Part shown: positions 1 through 9,091 of the stretch, in pieces
How the letters are laid out: every line of letters starts with the position of its first letter
How positions within the stretch are numbered: the first letter of the stretch is position 1
NCBI GenBank assembly: GCA_039962225.1
Contig: JAMPKV010000026.1
Coordinates: 18,527 to 82,526 of the forward strand
Direction of reading: 5' to 3'
DNA from: Microcoleus sp. AS-A8
Lineage (GTDB): Bacteria > Cyanobacteriota > Cyanobacteriia > Cyanobacteriales > Coleofasciculaceae
DNA: 64,000 nt
Made by a program: the position numbers and the translations under genes
The notes under the pieces: model-generated
What the model was told of the DNA's origin: nothing
Database searches by the model: none
What the model saw: only the letters and a program-made list of their open reading frames with translations

Positions 1-1955
1 TGGAGTTGGGTGCGATAGTCGGGTTTACTCTCGTCTGGAATTTCCAAGTCAGCAACCAACCATCCAGCATTGAGCAGGCGAGAGGGGTAAGAACGCAAAT
101 CAATGTCTTGATGCTGTTCAATCCAAGGGATGCCCCATTTCATGTCTTCCAGAGCTTTCCTTTTCCCCTCTGGGAATTCATCCAACTGATTGAGAACGGA
201 TTCGCAAACCTCTTGGAAGTGTTCAATGCGCTCGGTTTGAGACTTATTCTTAGGGAAGTCTGCTTTTAAGTAACCTGCCACACCAGCCGTCAAATCGGGA
301 TAGGAAAGGTTGAGAGCTTGTCCCTGTAGACCTAATACCTCTGGGTTTGGCAAAATCAGATGAATGCCCCGCTTAAGGGTTTCCGTGGCGTTGAGTTGTT
401 CGATGCCGTCAAACAGTCCAGCGTGGTTCTGCCAAAAATCCTTGGTGTCTCTTTCTGCAATCGGGCGGTGCTGGTTCTTTCCTTTGGGTTGATATTCGTT
501 AGAGTCGGGGTAAACGACGGGTCCGATACCCGAAATGGTAGAACGAGGACTGAAGGCGGTGGGAATGTCCCAAGTGCGGGCATTTTTGACGGCAGACAGA
601 CCAAAGCGCAATTGGTCGAAGACGTAGGGCCACCAGGAACCCACATTGACGCTAACCGATGAGTCGGCATGGAGCTGGGGTAGGGTTTTAACAGCTTTTA
701 CGAAGTCAAATTCATCAAGGTGAAACAGCTTTGCCTCTTCCTCTGCCAAGTTGCAAGCTTGATTGTGGTCTTTAATCCAGTGGTATTTTCTGTGGTCTTC
801 TTTTTCGTCTAAAACGGCTTGTTCCGTCAATTCTCTGCCTTCTTTCCCCAAGGGCAAGGCTGTCCAGTAGGGCTGCCACTGTGTCTTGAGCCAACCCTCC
901 CAAGTTCGGCTTTCTTTTCGCAACTTTCTCGTCCAGTGTCGCCCTTTGAGTTCGTCAAACACCAGGTCGCCCAGTTTTAACCATTCACTGTACAGCGTTT
1001 GTTTTGCAGTCTGCATAGCGGCTTTGACCTCGCCTTTGGGAAGAACAGCGACAATGACATTGGGAAAGCCAGCAGTAAGTAGGGCGCGAGGACTCGGTTC
1101 GTCTATCCACTGGTCAAAGCCTTGATACTCCCGCCGCAGCCACTGGTCAATGAGGGGCTGTTGGTAGAGGCTGGGATAAATTAGGCTATCGGGTCCGTAG
1201 GCTAACGCCAGTTTCCAGCAGACTTTGGCAGAAAGGTAGTGCAGTAACCAAGAACCTGCCCAGAAGTCGCGCATTTTACGACTGGCTTTGATTAGTTCCT
1301 GCACTGGGGTAAAACTGAAAATTGCCAGATAAGGACGGGGGGTTAAGTCTTGGGCTGTTGAGTGCTGCTGTCTCTGGGTTGGGGTACGTCCGTAAGTGGC
1401 TAAGGTTCCTGCGATCGCTGCACGCAAACTGGCGTGACTCCACACCGAAGCGTCGGGCAAACTGGCAGCAGCGGGGACTAGCATCAGGGATTGGTCGTGT
1501 TCGCAAATAGCTTGAGGCAAGCAGCGCCACAGCCACCAAAAAAGTTGTTGGCTGTCTATGTTGTCTGGAGGTAAAGGGAGATGGAATTCTCCGCTATTTA
1601 GTTGAGTGGGTAGCTGAGGAGAAATGGCAAGTTTTTTCCCTGAGAGTAGGTGCGATACCGTTAGTGCCTGGGCGTTCGTTTGTCCCAGTACGGTATTTAG
1701 AACGTTGCTGTCGTTGGCATTGAAGTGCCGATGGGCAGCATTGAGAACGGCGCGATCGCTGGCATCGGTAATTAAATCAGCAACATGACTAATGTCTGAT
1801 GGACTGGGCGAGGCTACTGTTGTTGCTAGCGGGGCGATTGCTTCTAAAGCTCTGAAGAAGGGTTCTGCCCGATTCCCAGTGTATTGGTTTAAGGCGCTGA
1901 GGTCGAGATTGTAAACCAATCCCCGTATTTTGGCTTGCCAAAATGCTTCGGACAC
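1..1955 (-). CDS. cmr2: Cas10/Cmr2 large subunit of type III-B CRISPR effector, 5' part (runs off left edge)
   Basis: An open frame of about 651 codons reads without a stop from a GTG at 1955 to the window edge. The GTG has an excellent ribosome site, GGAGGA at 1966-1961, five bases upstream. The protein opens SEAFWQAKIRGLVYNLDLSA, has a segment HVADLITDASDRAVL near residue 70, the Cmr2 signature PVQELIKASRKMRDFWAGSW near residue 220, and VGSWWPYVFDQLRFGLSAVK near residue 445. These are typical of the Cmr2/Cas10 scaffold, which binds crRNA with Cmr3-6 and makes cyclic oligoadenylates upon target RNA binding. The GGDD palm motif should lie beyond the window, so activity cannot be judged. Sharing of crRNAs from the 9917-11198 array is inferred from proximity and from the type III-like repeat end. 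Confidence 0.88.
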   Translation of the reverse strand, partial: MSEAFWQAKIRGLVYNLDLSALNQYTGNRAEPFFRALEAIAPLATTVASPSPSDISHVADLITDASDRAVLNAAHRHFNANDSNVLNTVLGQTNAQALTVSHLLSGKKLAISPQLPTQLNSGEFHLPLPPDNIDSQQLFWWLWRCLPQAICEHDQSLMLVPAAASLPDASVWSHASLRAAIAGTLATYGRTPTQRQQHSTAQDLTPRPYLAIFSFTPVQELIKASRKMRDFWAGSWLLHYLSAKVCWKLALAYGPDSLIYPSLYQQPLIDQWLRREYQGFDQWIDEPSPRALLTAGFPNVIVAVLPKGEVKAAMQTAKQTLYSEWLKLGDLVFDELKGRHWTRKLRKESRTWEGWLKTQWQPYWTALPLGKEGRELTEQAVLDEKEDHRKYHWIKDHNQACNLAEEEAKLFHLDEFDFVKAVKTLPQLHADSSVSVNVGSWWPYVFDQLRFGLSAVKNARTWDIPTAFSPRSTISGIGPVVYPDSNEYQPKGKNQHRPIAERDTKDFWQNHAGLFDGIEQLNATETLKRGIHLILPNPEVLGLQGQALNLSYPDLTAGVAGYLKADFPKNKSQTERIEHFQEVCESVLNQLDEFPEGKRKALEDMKWGIPWIEQHQDIDLRSYPSRLLNAGWLVADLEIPDESKPDYRTQL

Positions 1956-2182
1956 AGATTTCCTCCGGAACTGTCTTACTGCACTTTAACTAGAGTTCCC
2001 CGATATCGCTATAGAAAACCAATTATTTATGAAATTTTTTTTAATCTTCCTGAAATGTTTTTGGGATGAGGATTGTAAGGCGATTTTAACAGAACTGATT
2101 AATATTGGCTTTTGACTTGACATTTAGCTTCAAAGCGAATATTACTGCCCCATCTCAAGACAGTTCCCCTCTATAAATGATT

Positions 2183-2205
2183 ATCCCCCGGCAGCACCGG
2201 GGGAT
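2183..2205 (+). terminator. Strong GC hairpin followed by T-rich tract
   Basis: ATCCCCCGG (2183-2191) pairs perfectly with CCGGGGGAT (2197-2205) around the loop CAGCA, followed by TTGTTTTG. It resembles the hairpin just after the main CRISPR array (11206-11228). It lies upstream of cas10 in the + orientation, so it would stop transcription running rightward, away from cas10. Confidence 0.5.
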
Positions 2206-2447
2206 TTGTTTTGTCGGTTGAGTTAAGCAGTACTGCGGCAAGTGATTTGGAATTTTCTGCGATCTGCTCCTTGCTGCGGTGCTTTTCTATCGCATCATTC
2301 CCAGCGTCCTCGCCAGATTTTTTTGTCAGTTTCAAAGGTTCTCAGACATTAATATACACCGCATTTACTTGACGGCAAATGCGATGTGTATGTGTATTTG
2401 CTTTGCATTTCTTTGATTTTAGGGGGTTCGGAGCATTCCGGATTCAC

Positions 2448-2678
2448 GCTTTACAGAACACTCCGACTAAACAGGCTTTTGTCACCTGTAGATTTGGGTT
2501 AATAAGACTGTGCCTCTCGCGTTAAGAGGGTCTCAGTCCCCAAATCTACAGTATGATTTCTTCCCAATTTTGTCAACTGTCGATTCACCTCAATGGGTTT
2601 ATTGGCTCAAAGATGCCGACCTTTCTCTCTAACAAGAAGGGTTAATGCTTTGCAGAACACTCCGAAGAAACAGGCTTT
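2448..2678. repeat. Pair of about 33-bp direct repeats bracketing a structured hairpin
   Basis: A segment at 2448-2479 (starting GCTTTACAGAACACTCCGA) recurs at 2646-2678 (GCTTTGCAGAACACTCCGA) with few mismatches, both followed by AAACAGGCTTT. The copies start 198 bp apart. The second copy abuts the first repeat of the mini-CRISPR at 2682. No gene was found between 1971 and 2947; this stretch holds only the hairpins, these repeats and the mini-array. Confidence 0.6.
2486..2551. other. Long nested hairpin, candidate structured RNA
   Basis: Three stems nest in 66 bp. CTGTAGATTTGGG (2486-2498) pairs perfectly with CCCAAATCTACAG (2539-2551). GACTG (2506-2510) pairs with CAGTC (2534-2538). CCTCT (2513-2517) pairs with AGAGG (2525-2529) around a 7-nt loop. 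The right arm of the first two stems is contiguous, while the left arm carries a 7-nt bulge. No ORF crosses it. It could be a small RNA, a processing site or the end of a miniature mobile element; the strand is undetermined. Confidence 0.5.
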
Positions 2679-2681
2679 ATG

Positions 2682-2794
2682 GTTTCCATTCAATTAGTTT
2701 TCCCAGCGAGTGGGAAAGACGACGGTTTAGCTATCTTCATCGATGGCTACGGCGGATGGTTTGCATTCAAATAGTTTCCCCAGCGTGGGGAACC
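2682..2794 (-). CRISPR. Single-spacer mini-CRISPR, inverted relative to the main array
   Basis: A 37-bp copy at 2682-2718 is the reverse complement of the main-array repeat with one mismatch. A degenerate copy lies at about 2759-2794. They flank one 40-bp spacer (2719-2758). The GTTTCCATTCAA end points left, so a crRNA would be read on the minus strand. The array sits about 730 bp upstream of cas10 and may share its control region. The degenerate copy is at the upstream end. Confidence 0.7.
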
Positions 2795-2947
2795 AAGGAA
2801 AAACTGGGTTGCCAGGATCAGGTACTAGCAAGCTTACATCCAATGCTGTCACTAATTTAAAAACTTATCTTCAATATTTGTGCCAGAAATTCTAGGATTT
2901 TTGTGTTGGCAATCACGGCGGGTTGCCCTCTACAAATCTAAAAAAAT

Positions 2948-3349
2948 CTAGTTTTTTTCCCCAATGGGCACAAGAGCGTTAAAATTGAATGTTTGAGTGA
3001 GATACCAGGCGTGGTAGCTTTTCTCAGCAATAGGAATAACTTTGATAGTTGTAAACCTGGATTGGGCAAAGCCCTTGACCTCACTCAGTTGATGGATGTC
3101 TTCTGCTTTTAGCCTCACTGGGCTACCAAAGTAGTAGCAGTTCTGCCAAAGTAATAGAGGAATGACAGGCGGGAAATCACTGTGATGGGAGAATTCCTGA
3201 AAAAATCGGGAGCTGACTTCAGAATCGAGTAAGTCAAGATTCACAATTCCTTGCTCGTTTACCAAAATATTCAGGGCTTCTTCACCATGAACTTCTCCTT
3301 TTTTTACACACCGCAAAGAAAACAAAATTGTTGGTAAAATCTGCATCAT
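2948..3349 (-). CDS. Hypothetical protein, 133 aa
   Basis: This is a complete frame with soluble composition. I recognise no family. It contains a segment FPPVIPLLLWQNCYYFGSPV around residues 58-77 and ends near GEKN. There is no signal peptide and no clear catalytic motif. It lies about 40 bp downstream of the small exported protein on the same strand, and may be co-transcribed with that gene and the M23 peptidase further upstream. Its start has only weak ribosome-site support. Coding potential is judged from mixed composition and context alone. Confidence 0.5.
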   Translation of the reverse strand: MMQILPTILFSLRCVKKGEVHGEEALNILVNEQGIVNLDLLDSEVSSRFFQEFSHHSDFPPVIPLLLWQNCYYFGSPVRLKAEDIHQLSEVKGFAQSRFTTIKVIPIAEKSYHAWYLTQTFNFNALVPIGEKN

Positions 3350-3390
3350 GTTTTCAATATTTCTGGCAGCTAAAAAAACAGGGGATTGAG

Positions 3391-3750
3391 TTAACCTCGT
3401 GGAGAGCCATTGGTCGAAGGATAGGTGGGTCGAGGGGGTTGCTGACAGCCCAAATTAGCTAAACAAGAAGCGTCGTTTCCACAGGATTGAGCGAAAAAGG
3501 CTTTACGTTCGGGGTCGGTAATTTCTGGACAGGGAATCGTAGGCTGAACATTTTTTTTCCCACACATACTGCTGAGGTTTACAGTCATCCCCTCAGTTGT
3601 TTGGATGTAGCAAGCGGGGGTGTCGCTTTCTTCATGGGAAACTGTTGGCTGTGGTAAAGTTCTCAAGATTGGTTCACAAACACCACTTTTAGGGATGACG
3701 AAAATCAAGGGTGTTGATAAAGCAACCGTCAAACACAAATTTTTTAACAT
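3391..3750 (-). CDS. Small exported Cys-containing protein
   Basis: The 119-aa protein has an N-terminal signal peptide (MLKNLCLTVALSTPLIFVIP) followed by a Pro/Thr-rich region. It carries the segment ACYIQTTEGMTVNLSSMCGK near residues 46-65, which resembles the C-Y-x-x-T/S...L-S-x-x-C-G motif seen in many small cyanobacterial exported proteins. A second Cys pair region (CPEI, QSCGNDASCLANLGC) suggests disulfides in the periplasm or outside the cell. Its function is unknown. It sits between the 133-aa gene and the M23 peptidase on the same strand. Confidence 0.65.
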   Translation of the reverse strand: MLKNLCLTVALSTPLIFVIPKSGVCEPILRTLPQPTVSHEESDTPACYIQTTEGMTVNLSSMCGKKNVQPTIPCPEITDPERKAFFAQSCGNDASCLANLGCQQPPRPTYPSTNGSPRG

Positions 3751-3834
3751 GGGATGGCCTCACTTGTTTCTATAAAGCGATGGGGTTAGGGCATTGGCAT
3801 TCGTGTGATAACAAAGCAAGAAGAGCGTTTCGCA

Positions 3835-3862
3835 GATCGCACCTCGGTTGTGAAGTGCGATC
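3835..3862 (-). terminator. Hairpin downstream of the M23 gene
   Basis: GATCGCAC (3835-3842) and GTGCGATC (3855-3862) form an 8-bp stem with a 12-nt loop, 22 bp past the stop codon of the M23 gene. No strong U-tract follows on the minus strand. HIP1-like content means it could also be a HIP1 palindrome. Confidence 0.3.
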
Positions 3863-3883
3863 GCCCTGGAAATTGGCTGGGAT

Positions 3884-4780
3884 TTATTGATTGGCAAGAT
3901 TAACCGCATCCACAGGGTTCATTGTCTGATTGATGTCTGTGGCTACGTATGTCTGCCGCCCCAGACGCGCTTCAAAATGGAGGTGAGGGCCAGTCGAGAA
4001 TCCTTTGGTTCCTATCGTTCCCACTTGTTGCCCTTTCGTCACGGTGCTATTGACGCTTACCGTGGCTGAGTTCATGTGATTGAAAAAGAAGGTGATGTTT
4101 GCCTTCTGGTTATAAACAGCCACAATTCCGTAGAAATCATTTCTGGCAATCACCACTCCATCAACGGGAGAGTAGATGGGGTCGCCAATTCGACCAGAGT
4201 TCGGTGCAAAATCAAGCGCTGGGTGCATACAGCCTCGGTAAAACCGACACCAAATTTGCAGGGATTGTCCGTACCTGCCCGTGACGCTAACCGGGGTATT
4301 TCTGAACAGCAGTTTTTTGAGTCCTTCCATATCCACCTGTCCCCCACTGCTAGAACACAGTCGCGGCGGTGAGGGATTGGGGTTGCCATAGACGACGCCA
4401 CTGGCAACCCAGCCATCTTGTCCTTGGATTTGGTCTTGGAGTTTGTACCAACGGGCATCGGGTACAGGTGCTCCGGGTTGGGAAAGCCAGATATCATTGA
4501 CAGCATCGCCATAAGTATAGGCATTAAAAACGCGACTTTCGTTTGGCCCTAAAGCACCAATAATGTTGTCAGGTCTGATATTTGGTGAAGAGCGCACATT
4601 TACACCCTCTGGGGCAGCGGCGGCAGAGAAGGGGGTAACTGGACGAACCTCGTTACAATTTGTGGTTTGGGCAATCGCTTGCTGTGGCTGAAGACTGGCA
4701 TTTTGTAGGTTTACACCCAGTCCACTGAAGGCAACAAGTGTAGCAAAGGCAACCGTTGATGCTGAATGTTTGATGTTCAT
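3884..4780 (-). CDS. Secreted SH3-like / M23 metallopeptidase
   Basis: I prefer the ATG at 4780, because it starts a typical signal peptide (MNIKHSASTVAFATLVAF, with likely cleavage after AIA). An in-frame start at 4834 would bury that signal behind 18 residues. After the signal comes an SH3b-like part (GVNVRSSPNIRPDNIIGALG, then WYKLQDQIQGQDGWVASGVV), then a LytM/M23 domain. The zinc-site signatures HPALDFAP and GPHLHFEAR are visible, with FFFNHM between them. M23 enzymes cut peptidoglycan cross-bridges, so a periplasmic or extracellular cell-wall hydrolase is expected. The tail NPVDAVNLANQ is usual for cyanobacterial members. Confidence 0.85.
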   Translation of the reverse strand: MNIKHSASTVAFATLVAFSGLGVNLQNASLQPQQAIAQTTNCNEVRPVTPFSAAAAPEGVNVRSSPNIRPDNIIGALGPNESRVFNAYTYGDAVNDIWLSQPGAPVPDARWYKLQDQIQGQDGWVASGVVYGNPNPSPPRLCSSSGGQVDMEGLKKLLFRNTPVSVTGRYGQSLQIWCRFYRGCMHPALDFAPNSGRIGDPIYSPVDGVVIARNDFYGIVAVYNQKANITFFFNHMNSATVSVNSTVTKGQQVGTIGTKGFSTGPHLHFEARLGRQTYVATDINQTMNPVDAVNLANQ

Positions 4781-5625
4781 AGAACTTCTCAAGTGAATAA
4801 AATTTACTAATTCTTGGGCGTGAAAACGCATCACTATCTCAGTCCAAGCGCTCAGGATGGACGGTGTCGTTGCTAAGGTTTAGTGTTGAGAAAGTGAGAG
4901 TGGAAAGGCTGAAAACGTCAGGCTATGGCTTGCTAATTTGGGAAGGTAAAAATTTTAATCAGTCGGTTGTTGCCCAAAGTGTCAGCGTTTCTGGTAATTA
5001 GCTTGACCTGTTGGTCAAGGGATGCAACGTTAATGTGTTTCTGACGCTTAAGGTATCAAGAAGGGTGAGGGGAATTCTAGCAATTACCACTATTGATAGG
5101 GGTTTTACGAAGGGAGGCGCAATCGCTTGTAGAAGCTGGGATTCTGTTGTTTTTATCTGGGGAAAGTAAATATTTGTTTTGGCTTGACAATTGCTGTTAT
5201 TTGAGTATTGAGGTTGATTCCAAGCAACCCGAAAAACTCTATATCTCACCAGTCATTAATTGTCAAGTTAAAGAAAGTATTCACTTGAATTCATCCAATT
5301 AGGTTTAACCTCTGTCCAGATTCGCTTTACGGCTATTCTTCAATAACCTGCTATCAATAGCGGCGAATTCTGGAAAGGGAACCGATGGTATTGGTAAAGT
5401 TGAGACGCCATTTGAGGAAGCCGACTTGGATAGACCCAGAGTTTCAAGAATCTTGATTCATTGAGTTGGCACTTGAACTACTAGCCTCAACTGAAATTCG
5501 GCATTTTACGGAACGGAACAAATAGTACGAAATGAGACACCTCTCTAAATCAGTGTGTTAGCCGATTTACTGGGTCTGGTCATATTCATAACACCTAAGT
5601 ATCTACTACAAGAGGAGAAATCATC
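4781..5625. other. Intergenic stretch with two inverted repeats
   Basis: No convincing gene. There is a short hairpin CTTGACC-TGTT-GGTCAAG at 5002-5019. A larger one spans 5316-5373, in which CCAGATTCGC (5316-5325) pairs with GCGAATTCTGG (5363-5373, one bulged base) and GCTATT (5332-5337) pairs with AATAGC (5356-5361). The larger hairpin lies about 250 bp upstream of the RTX gene and could be a leader structure. Two weak frames (4998-5249 minus, 5093-5302 plus) have no family features. Confidence 0.4.
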
Positions 5626-7182
5626 ATGTCTTGCCCTAATTTTGGCTGGAATGCAATGCAATGGGGAAATAATTACAAGTGGATGAGTAATACAATCTCA
5701 TACCCTTTTATTGACGGCAGTAGCGGTGCAGATACTGTCGATTACAGTCACTCCCCCAGCGGGACGGTAGTAAATATTGATCAACGTCGCGGTTACACTA
5801 ACTCGGCATACGGGACGTTTGACCTAGAAGGAAGTTTTGACATTGAGGCAGGTACGGCTAAAGATGGGTTCGGCACCCAAGATAGTCTCTGTAAGGTAAA
5901 AAATATCATTGGTTCTGCCTACAACGACATCCTGATTGGAAACGGTGCCAACAACTGGATTCAAGGCGGTGCGGGAAACGATATCCTCATCAGTAGTGGT
6001 GGCAACGACCGACTGGAAGGGAATGAGGGGATTGATACTGTCAGCTATCGCCGCGATTCTGGTGGCGTCCGGGTTTACTTGGCCGGGAACTATGCTACTG
6101 ATGGGTTTGGTCGCCATGACCAGCTATTCGGAATTGAGAATGTTATTGGCAGCGCGTTTGGTGACGAACTGTATGGCGATTATGGGGCTAACATTCTTCT
6201 GGGTGAAGGGGGGAATGATACCCTTTTTGGTCAGGAGGGGGATGATAGTCTCTATGGTGGCACGGAATGCGATCGCCTATATGGGGGAACGGGTCACGAC
6301 TTCCTTGATGGCGGCGCTGGGGATGACCAACTCTATGGCGGGAATGGCAACAATACTCTCGTCGGGGGTTTAGGGAATGATGGACTTTATGCTGATGACG
6401 GGAATGATTATTTAGAGGGGGGTGGGGGAAACGATATCCTTTCTGCTGGCGTAGGGAACGACCAACTCTACGGTGGTGATGGGGATGACACGCTTTGCGG
6501 CGGTTGCGGCAATGATACGTTGGATGGGGGTGAGGGGAATAACGTTCTCTATGCAGGTGTTGGGGATAACGAACTCTACGCAGGTGCGGGGAATGACCGG
6601 ATTTATGCGGGTGCAGGGAATAACCAAATTGATGCAGGCGACGGCGACAACGTAATTTACGCAGATGTTGGGCAAAATGCTGTGTATGCTGGCAGTGGGA
6701 ATGATGCCATCTACACCGATGCTGGCGATGACCTAATTCAGGCTGGGGATGGCGATAATTTGATTTACGCAGGTGTTGGGCACAATTGGGTGACGACGGG
6801 TGAAGGTCGCGACATTATCTATGCGGGTGCGGGGGACGATGTGTTCGTGACTGGCGCAGGTGATGACCTGATTTATGCTGGAGGAGGCGATAATATCATC
6901 TACGGCGGGACGGGCAACAATACAATTTATAGCGGCTGTGGCAGTGACGTATTCGCCCTCGCGGCTGGTGTAGGTGTGACCACGGTGATTAATTTCGAGG
7001 TGGGTCGAGATTTGTTGGGGCTAACTAATGGTCTGACTTTTGAGGATTTATCGATGACTCAAGGCTGTAATGGAAATGAATTTTTCACTCAAATTGGCAT
7101 TGCTAATAGTGATGATATCTTGGCGACGTTGAATTGGGTGACGGCAGATAGTATTAGCAGTGCTTCCTTTACGTTTGCTTAA
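5626..7182 (+). CDS. RTX (hemolysin-type Ca2+-binding) repeat protein
   Basis: The 518-aa protein starts at an ATG behind AGAGGAGAAATCATC. From about residue 115 to 440 it consists of glycine/aspartate nonapeptides of the GGxGNDxLx type ([27 protein letters not shown]). In the middle block the second glycine is often replaced by alanine (YAGAGN, YAGVGD). The repeats form parallel beta-rolls that bind Ca2+ after export. The C-terminal 80 residues ([20 protein letters not shown] onward) look like the usual type I secretion tail. No enzymatic domain is visible, so it is more likely a surface or matrix protein than a toxin. No type I exporter genes lie in the window. Confidence 0.88.
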   Translation: MSCPNFGWNAMQWGNNYKWMSNTISYPFIDGSSGADTVDYSHSPSGTVVNIDQRRGYTNSAYGTFDLEGSFDIEAGTAKDGFGTQDSLCKVKNIIGSAYNDILIGNGANNWIQGGAGNDILISSGGNDRLEGNEGIDTVSYRRDSGGVRVYLAGNYATDGFGRHDQLFGIENVIGSAFGDELYGDYGANILLGEGGNDTLFGQEGDDSLYGGTECDRLYGGTGHDFLDGGAGDDQLYGGNGNNTLVGGLGNDGLYADDGNDYLEGGGGNDILSAGVGNDQLYGGDGDDTLCGGCGNDTLDGGEGNNVLYAGVGDNELYAGAGNDRIYAGAGNNQIDAGDGDNVIYADVGQNAVYAGSGNDAIYTDAGDDLIQAGDGDNLIYAGVGHNWVTTGEGRDIIYAGAGDDVFVTGAGDDLIYAGGGDNIIYGGTGNNTIYSGCGSDVFALAAGVGVTTVINFEVGRDLLGLTNGLTFEDLSMTQGCNGNEFFTQIGIANSDDILATLNWVTADSISSASFTFA

Positions 7183-7217
7183 ACGTTGGATTAGTTGTCT
7201 ACAAGTCGTTTTCTAGA

Positions 7218-7235
7218 CAAAAGCGATCGCTTTTG
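7218..7235 (+). terminator. HIP1-centred palindrome after the RTX gene
   Basis: CAAAAGCGATCGCTTTTG is a perfect palindrome 36 bp after the RTX stop. It is preceded by a second small inverted repeat, TTGTCTA (7195-7201) / TAGACAA (7214-7220). The arrangement resembles a bidirectional terminator built on HIP1. Confidence 0.4.
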
Positions 7236-7298
7236 CTAATGAGTCAGTGAGTGGGAAGCCTAGCCCGCACCCGCAGGCCTCTAAGCTCTAAATTTAGA

Positions 7299-7404
7299 GT
7301 TTCCATTCAATTAGTTTTCCCAGCGATTGGGAAGGTCATGAGTGCATCTCTAACTTTCAAAATTCAAAGTTTCCATTCAATTAGTTTTCCCAGCGATTGG
7401 GAAG
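7299..7404 (-). CRISPR. Second single-spacer mini-CRISPR, inverted orientation
   Basis: Two identical 36-bp copies (7299-7334, 7369-7404) of the main repeat in reverse complement flank one 34-bp spacer (7335-7368). Both copies carry the same variant end, GCGATTGGGAAG, so they were duplicated from each other and not drawn independently from the main array. The read direction is minus, opposite to 9917-11198. Confidence 0.75.
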
Positions 7405-7448
7405 AGTACGTCCGTGCAGCCCTTACCCAGTAAAGGTTTCAGACGCTA

Positions 7449-7588
7449 AATCGACACCACTCTTGAAATCATACCGTATCCTCCCAAAAATTGAGCTAAA
7501 CACAGCCCTCAAATCCAAGTCCTGTGAGGAATCGACACCACTCAACGAAAAATATAGGGTTTCGGCGATAGCCCTTGTGGTGTCGATT
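7449..7588. repeat. Three copies of a 12-13 bp motif, direct and inverted
   Basis: AATCGACACCACT occurs at 7449-7461 and 7530-7542, and its inverted form GTGGTGTCGATT at 7577-7588. They sit upstream of the WYL regulator gene (start 7875). They could be operator sites or a remnant of another repeat array. Nothing else is visible between 7589 and 7874. Confidence 0.45.
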
Positions 7589-7874
7589 CGTTCATTGGAC
7601 GCTTTTCTGATGCAATTTTCAATGCTCAGTAGATTGACTTATTGCCAAGATTAGTATAAATGAGAAGGCGCTCATTAGCAGACGGCTTAATAGCTTCGAC
7701 TACAATGGCACTCGCGGCGCTGACTCTGCAATAAAAAGACAATATCATTCACGATGCTCAATGTGCAGCCAATTAGGTCATAGAAATCAAAGTAACAGCG
7801 CTGATAAATTACAACACTATTAATATTGCCTTTTAATTGACCGTCCAATACGGGTAGCGCTAACTTAAACTTTT

Positions 7875-9080
7875 ATGCCAAAGAAACCCCAACCTCACCC
7901 CTACGCCGATCGCCTTTCGTTTGAACGCCTCCTGCTGCTGATTGCCACCTTAGTCCAGTATCCCGGCATCGGTAGCCCGGATTCATACGAATCTTCATTG
8001 CAGAAAAAACACCACGAAGCGTTAGAAGCAGTACAAACCCAACTGCGACTTGTCGCCACAGCCATAGGAATAAACTTCCCAGAGGGATATCCCGCCCTAG
8101 CCACCATTCGCAAAGACTTGCAAACTCTCCGCGACTACGGCATTTTAGATCGCCGCATGTATCGCTGGGGCTATTACCTCGGCACTGGGGCAATGAGCAA
8201 AGACCAATTAAAAGTGGTTTTCAACGCCCTTACTTCCCAAGCCGAGTATCAAGGCGATCCCCAAGTACGACAGATTTATCAAACCTTGGAACGTCGATTG
8301 CGGGGGTTAAACCTGGAAGAACAAGAAGATTTCTTTTATCCAGTTCGCGCTTACCTAAACCGTCCCATCATCTATACCGACCCGGATGAGATGATAGCCA
8401 AAGGGAAAAAACGTCCTTCCCTATGTCACTGTTTGGAAACGGTAGAAAATGCGATCGCACAGGGTCAAATCATTGAACTGTACCGCCACGCGGAACCCTA
8501 TCAACAGCAGACTGGCTACCTGCAAGTTTACCCGTTGCAATTGTTTTATCATGATATCGCCTGGTATCTTCTTTACGAAGAAGCCCGAACGCCGCATTTA
8601 TACGCAGAATCTGAAATCCAACATCTAGAAGTCGAACGATTAGACCGTTTCAAAGACCATTGCCGAATTGTTGAACAGCAAGGACGAGGGCAAAAAGCTC
8701 AACTCCAAAGTCTCAAACTCGCGCAAAAATTAATGAATATCGGCTGGGGTATTTTCCTGGGAGAACCCCAAGAGCAGCAATTAGAGCGGCTGGGACAGTT
8801 ACGATTAGAAGAAGTGAAAGTAAGATTCTTCCACCCAGCGACAACCTTTATTTTAGAAGGGGAATGCCGCCATCCCAGCCAAAGGATTCGCCCTGGAAAG
8901 AAAAAAAACTCTGGGGAATATGAAGAAGTCGATTACATCGTAAAGCTCCCCCGTCGTTCCTTTCATGAATTGACCCGCTGGGTTTACCGATATATGGGTA
9001 ATGCCCAAGTGATCTCGCCGCAGGATTTAGTCGAAAAGCACCGTCAAGCCGCTCAAGCTTTAGCTGCACGCTATAGTTAG
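7875..9080 (+). CDS. WYL-domain CRISPR-associated regulator (TIGR03985-like)
   Basis: This 401-aa protein resembles the cyanobacterial CRISPR-associated family TIGR03985. It has an N-terminal helix-turn-helix region (RLSFERLLLLIATLVQYPGI), the segment LQTLRDYGILDRRMYRWGYY near residues 78-97, and a WYL-like core near residues 215-235 (YPLQLFYHDIAWYLLYEE). WYL proteins sense nucleic-acid-type ligands and regulate transcription; cyanobacterial members lie next to type III or I-D arrays. It is followed after 11 bp by the P-loop kinase gene and then by the leader and array, suggesting control of the CRISPR locus. The link to cas10 expression is inference. Confidence 0.8.
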   Translation: MPKKPQPHPYADRLSFERLLLLIATLVQYPGIGSPDSYESSLQKKHHEALEAVQTQLRLVATAIGINFPEGYPALATIRKDLQTLRDYGILDRRMYRWGYYLGTGAMSKDQLKVVFNALTSQAEYQGDPQVRQIYQTLERRLRGLNLEEQEDFFYPVRAYLNRPIIYTDPDEMIAKGKKRPSLCHCLETVENAIAQGQIIELYRHAEPYQQQTGYLQVYPLQLFYHDIAWYLLYEEARTPHLYAESEIQHLEVERLDRFKDHCRIVEQQGRGQKAQLQSLKLAQKLMNIGWGIFLGEPQEQQLERLGQLRLEEVKVRFFHPATTFILEGECRHPSQRIRPGKKKNSGEYEEVDYIVKLPRRSFHELTRWVYRYMGNAQVISPQDLVEKHRQAAQALAARYS

Positions 9081-9091
9081 TTATTCGTCAA

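Noticed and set aside
1276..1539. 87-codon minus-strand frame
   Set aside because: It lies in a shifted frame inside cas10, whose own frame is continuous and family-matching.
5093..5302. 69-codon frame between the M23 and RTX genes
   Set aside because: Composition is not clearly protein-like, there is no ribosome site, and it ends next to a hairpin region.
5626..7182. RTX gene as a pore-forming hemolysin
   Set aside because: Only Ca2+-binding nonapeptides and an export-like tail are visible; there is no hydrophobic pore domain or acylation site.
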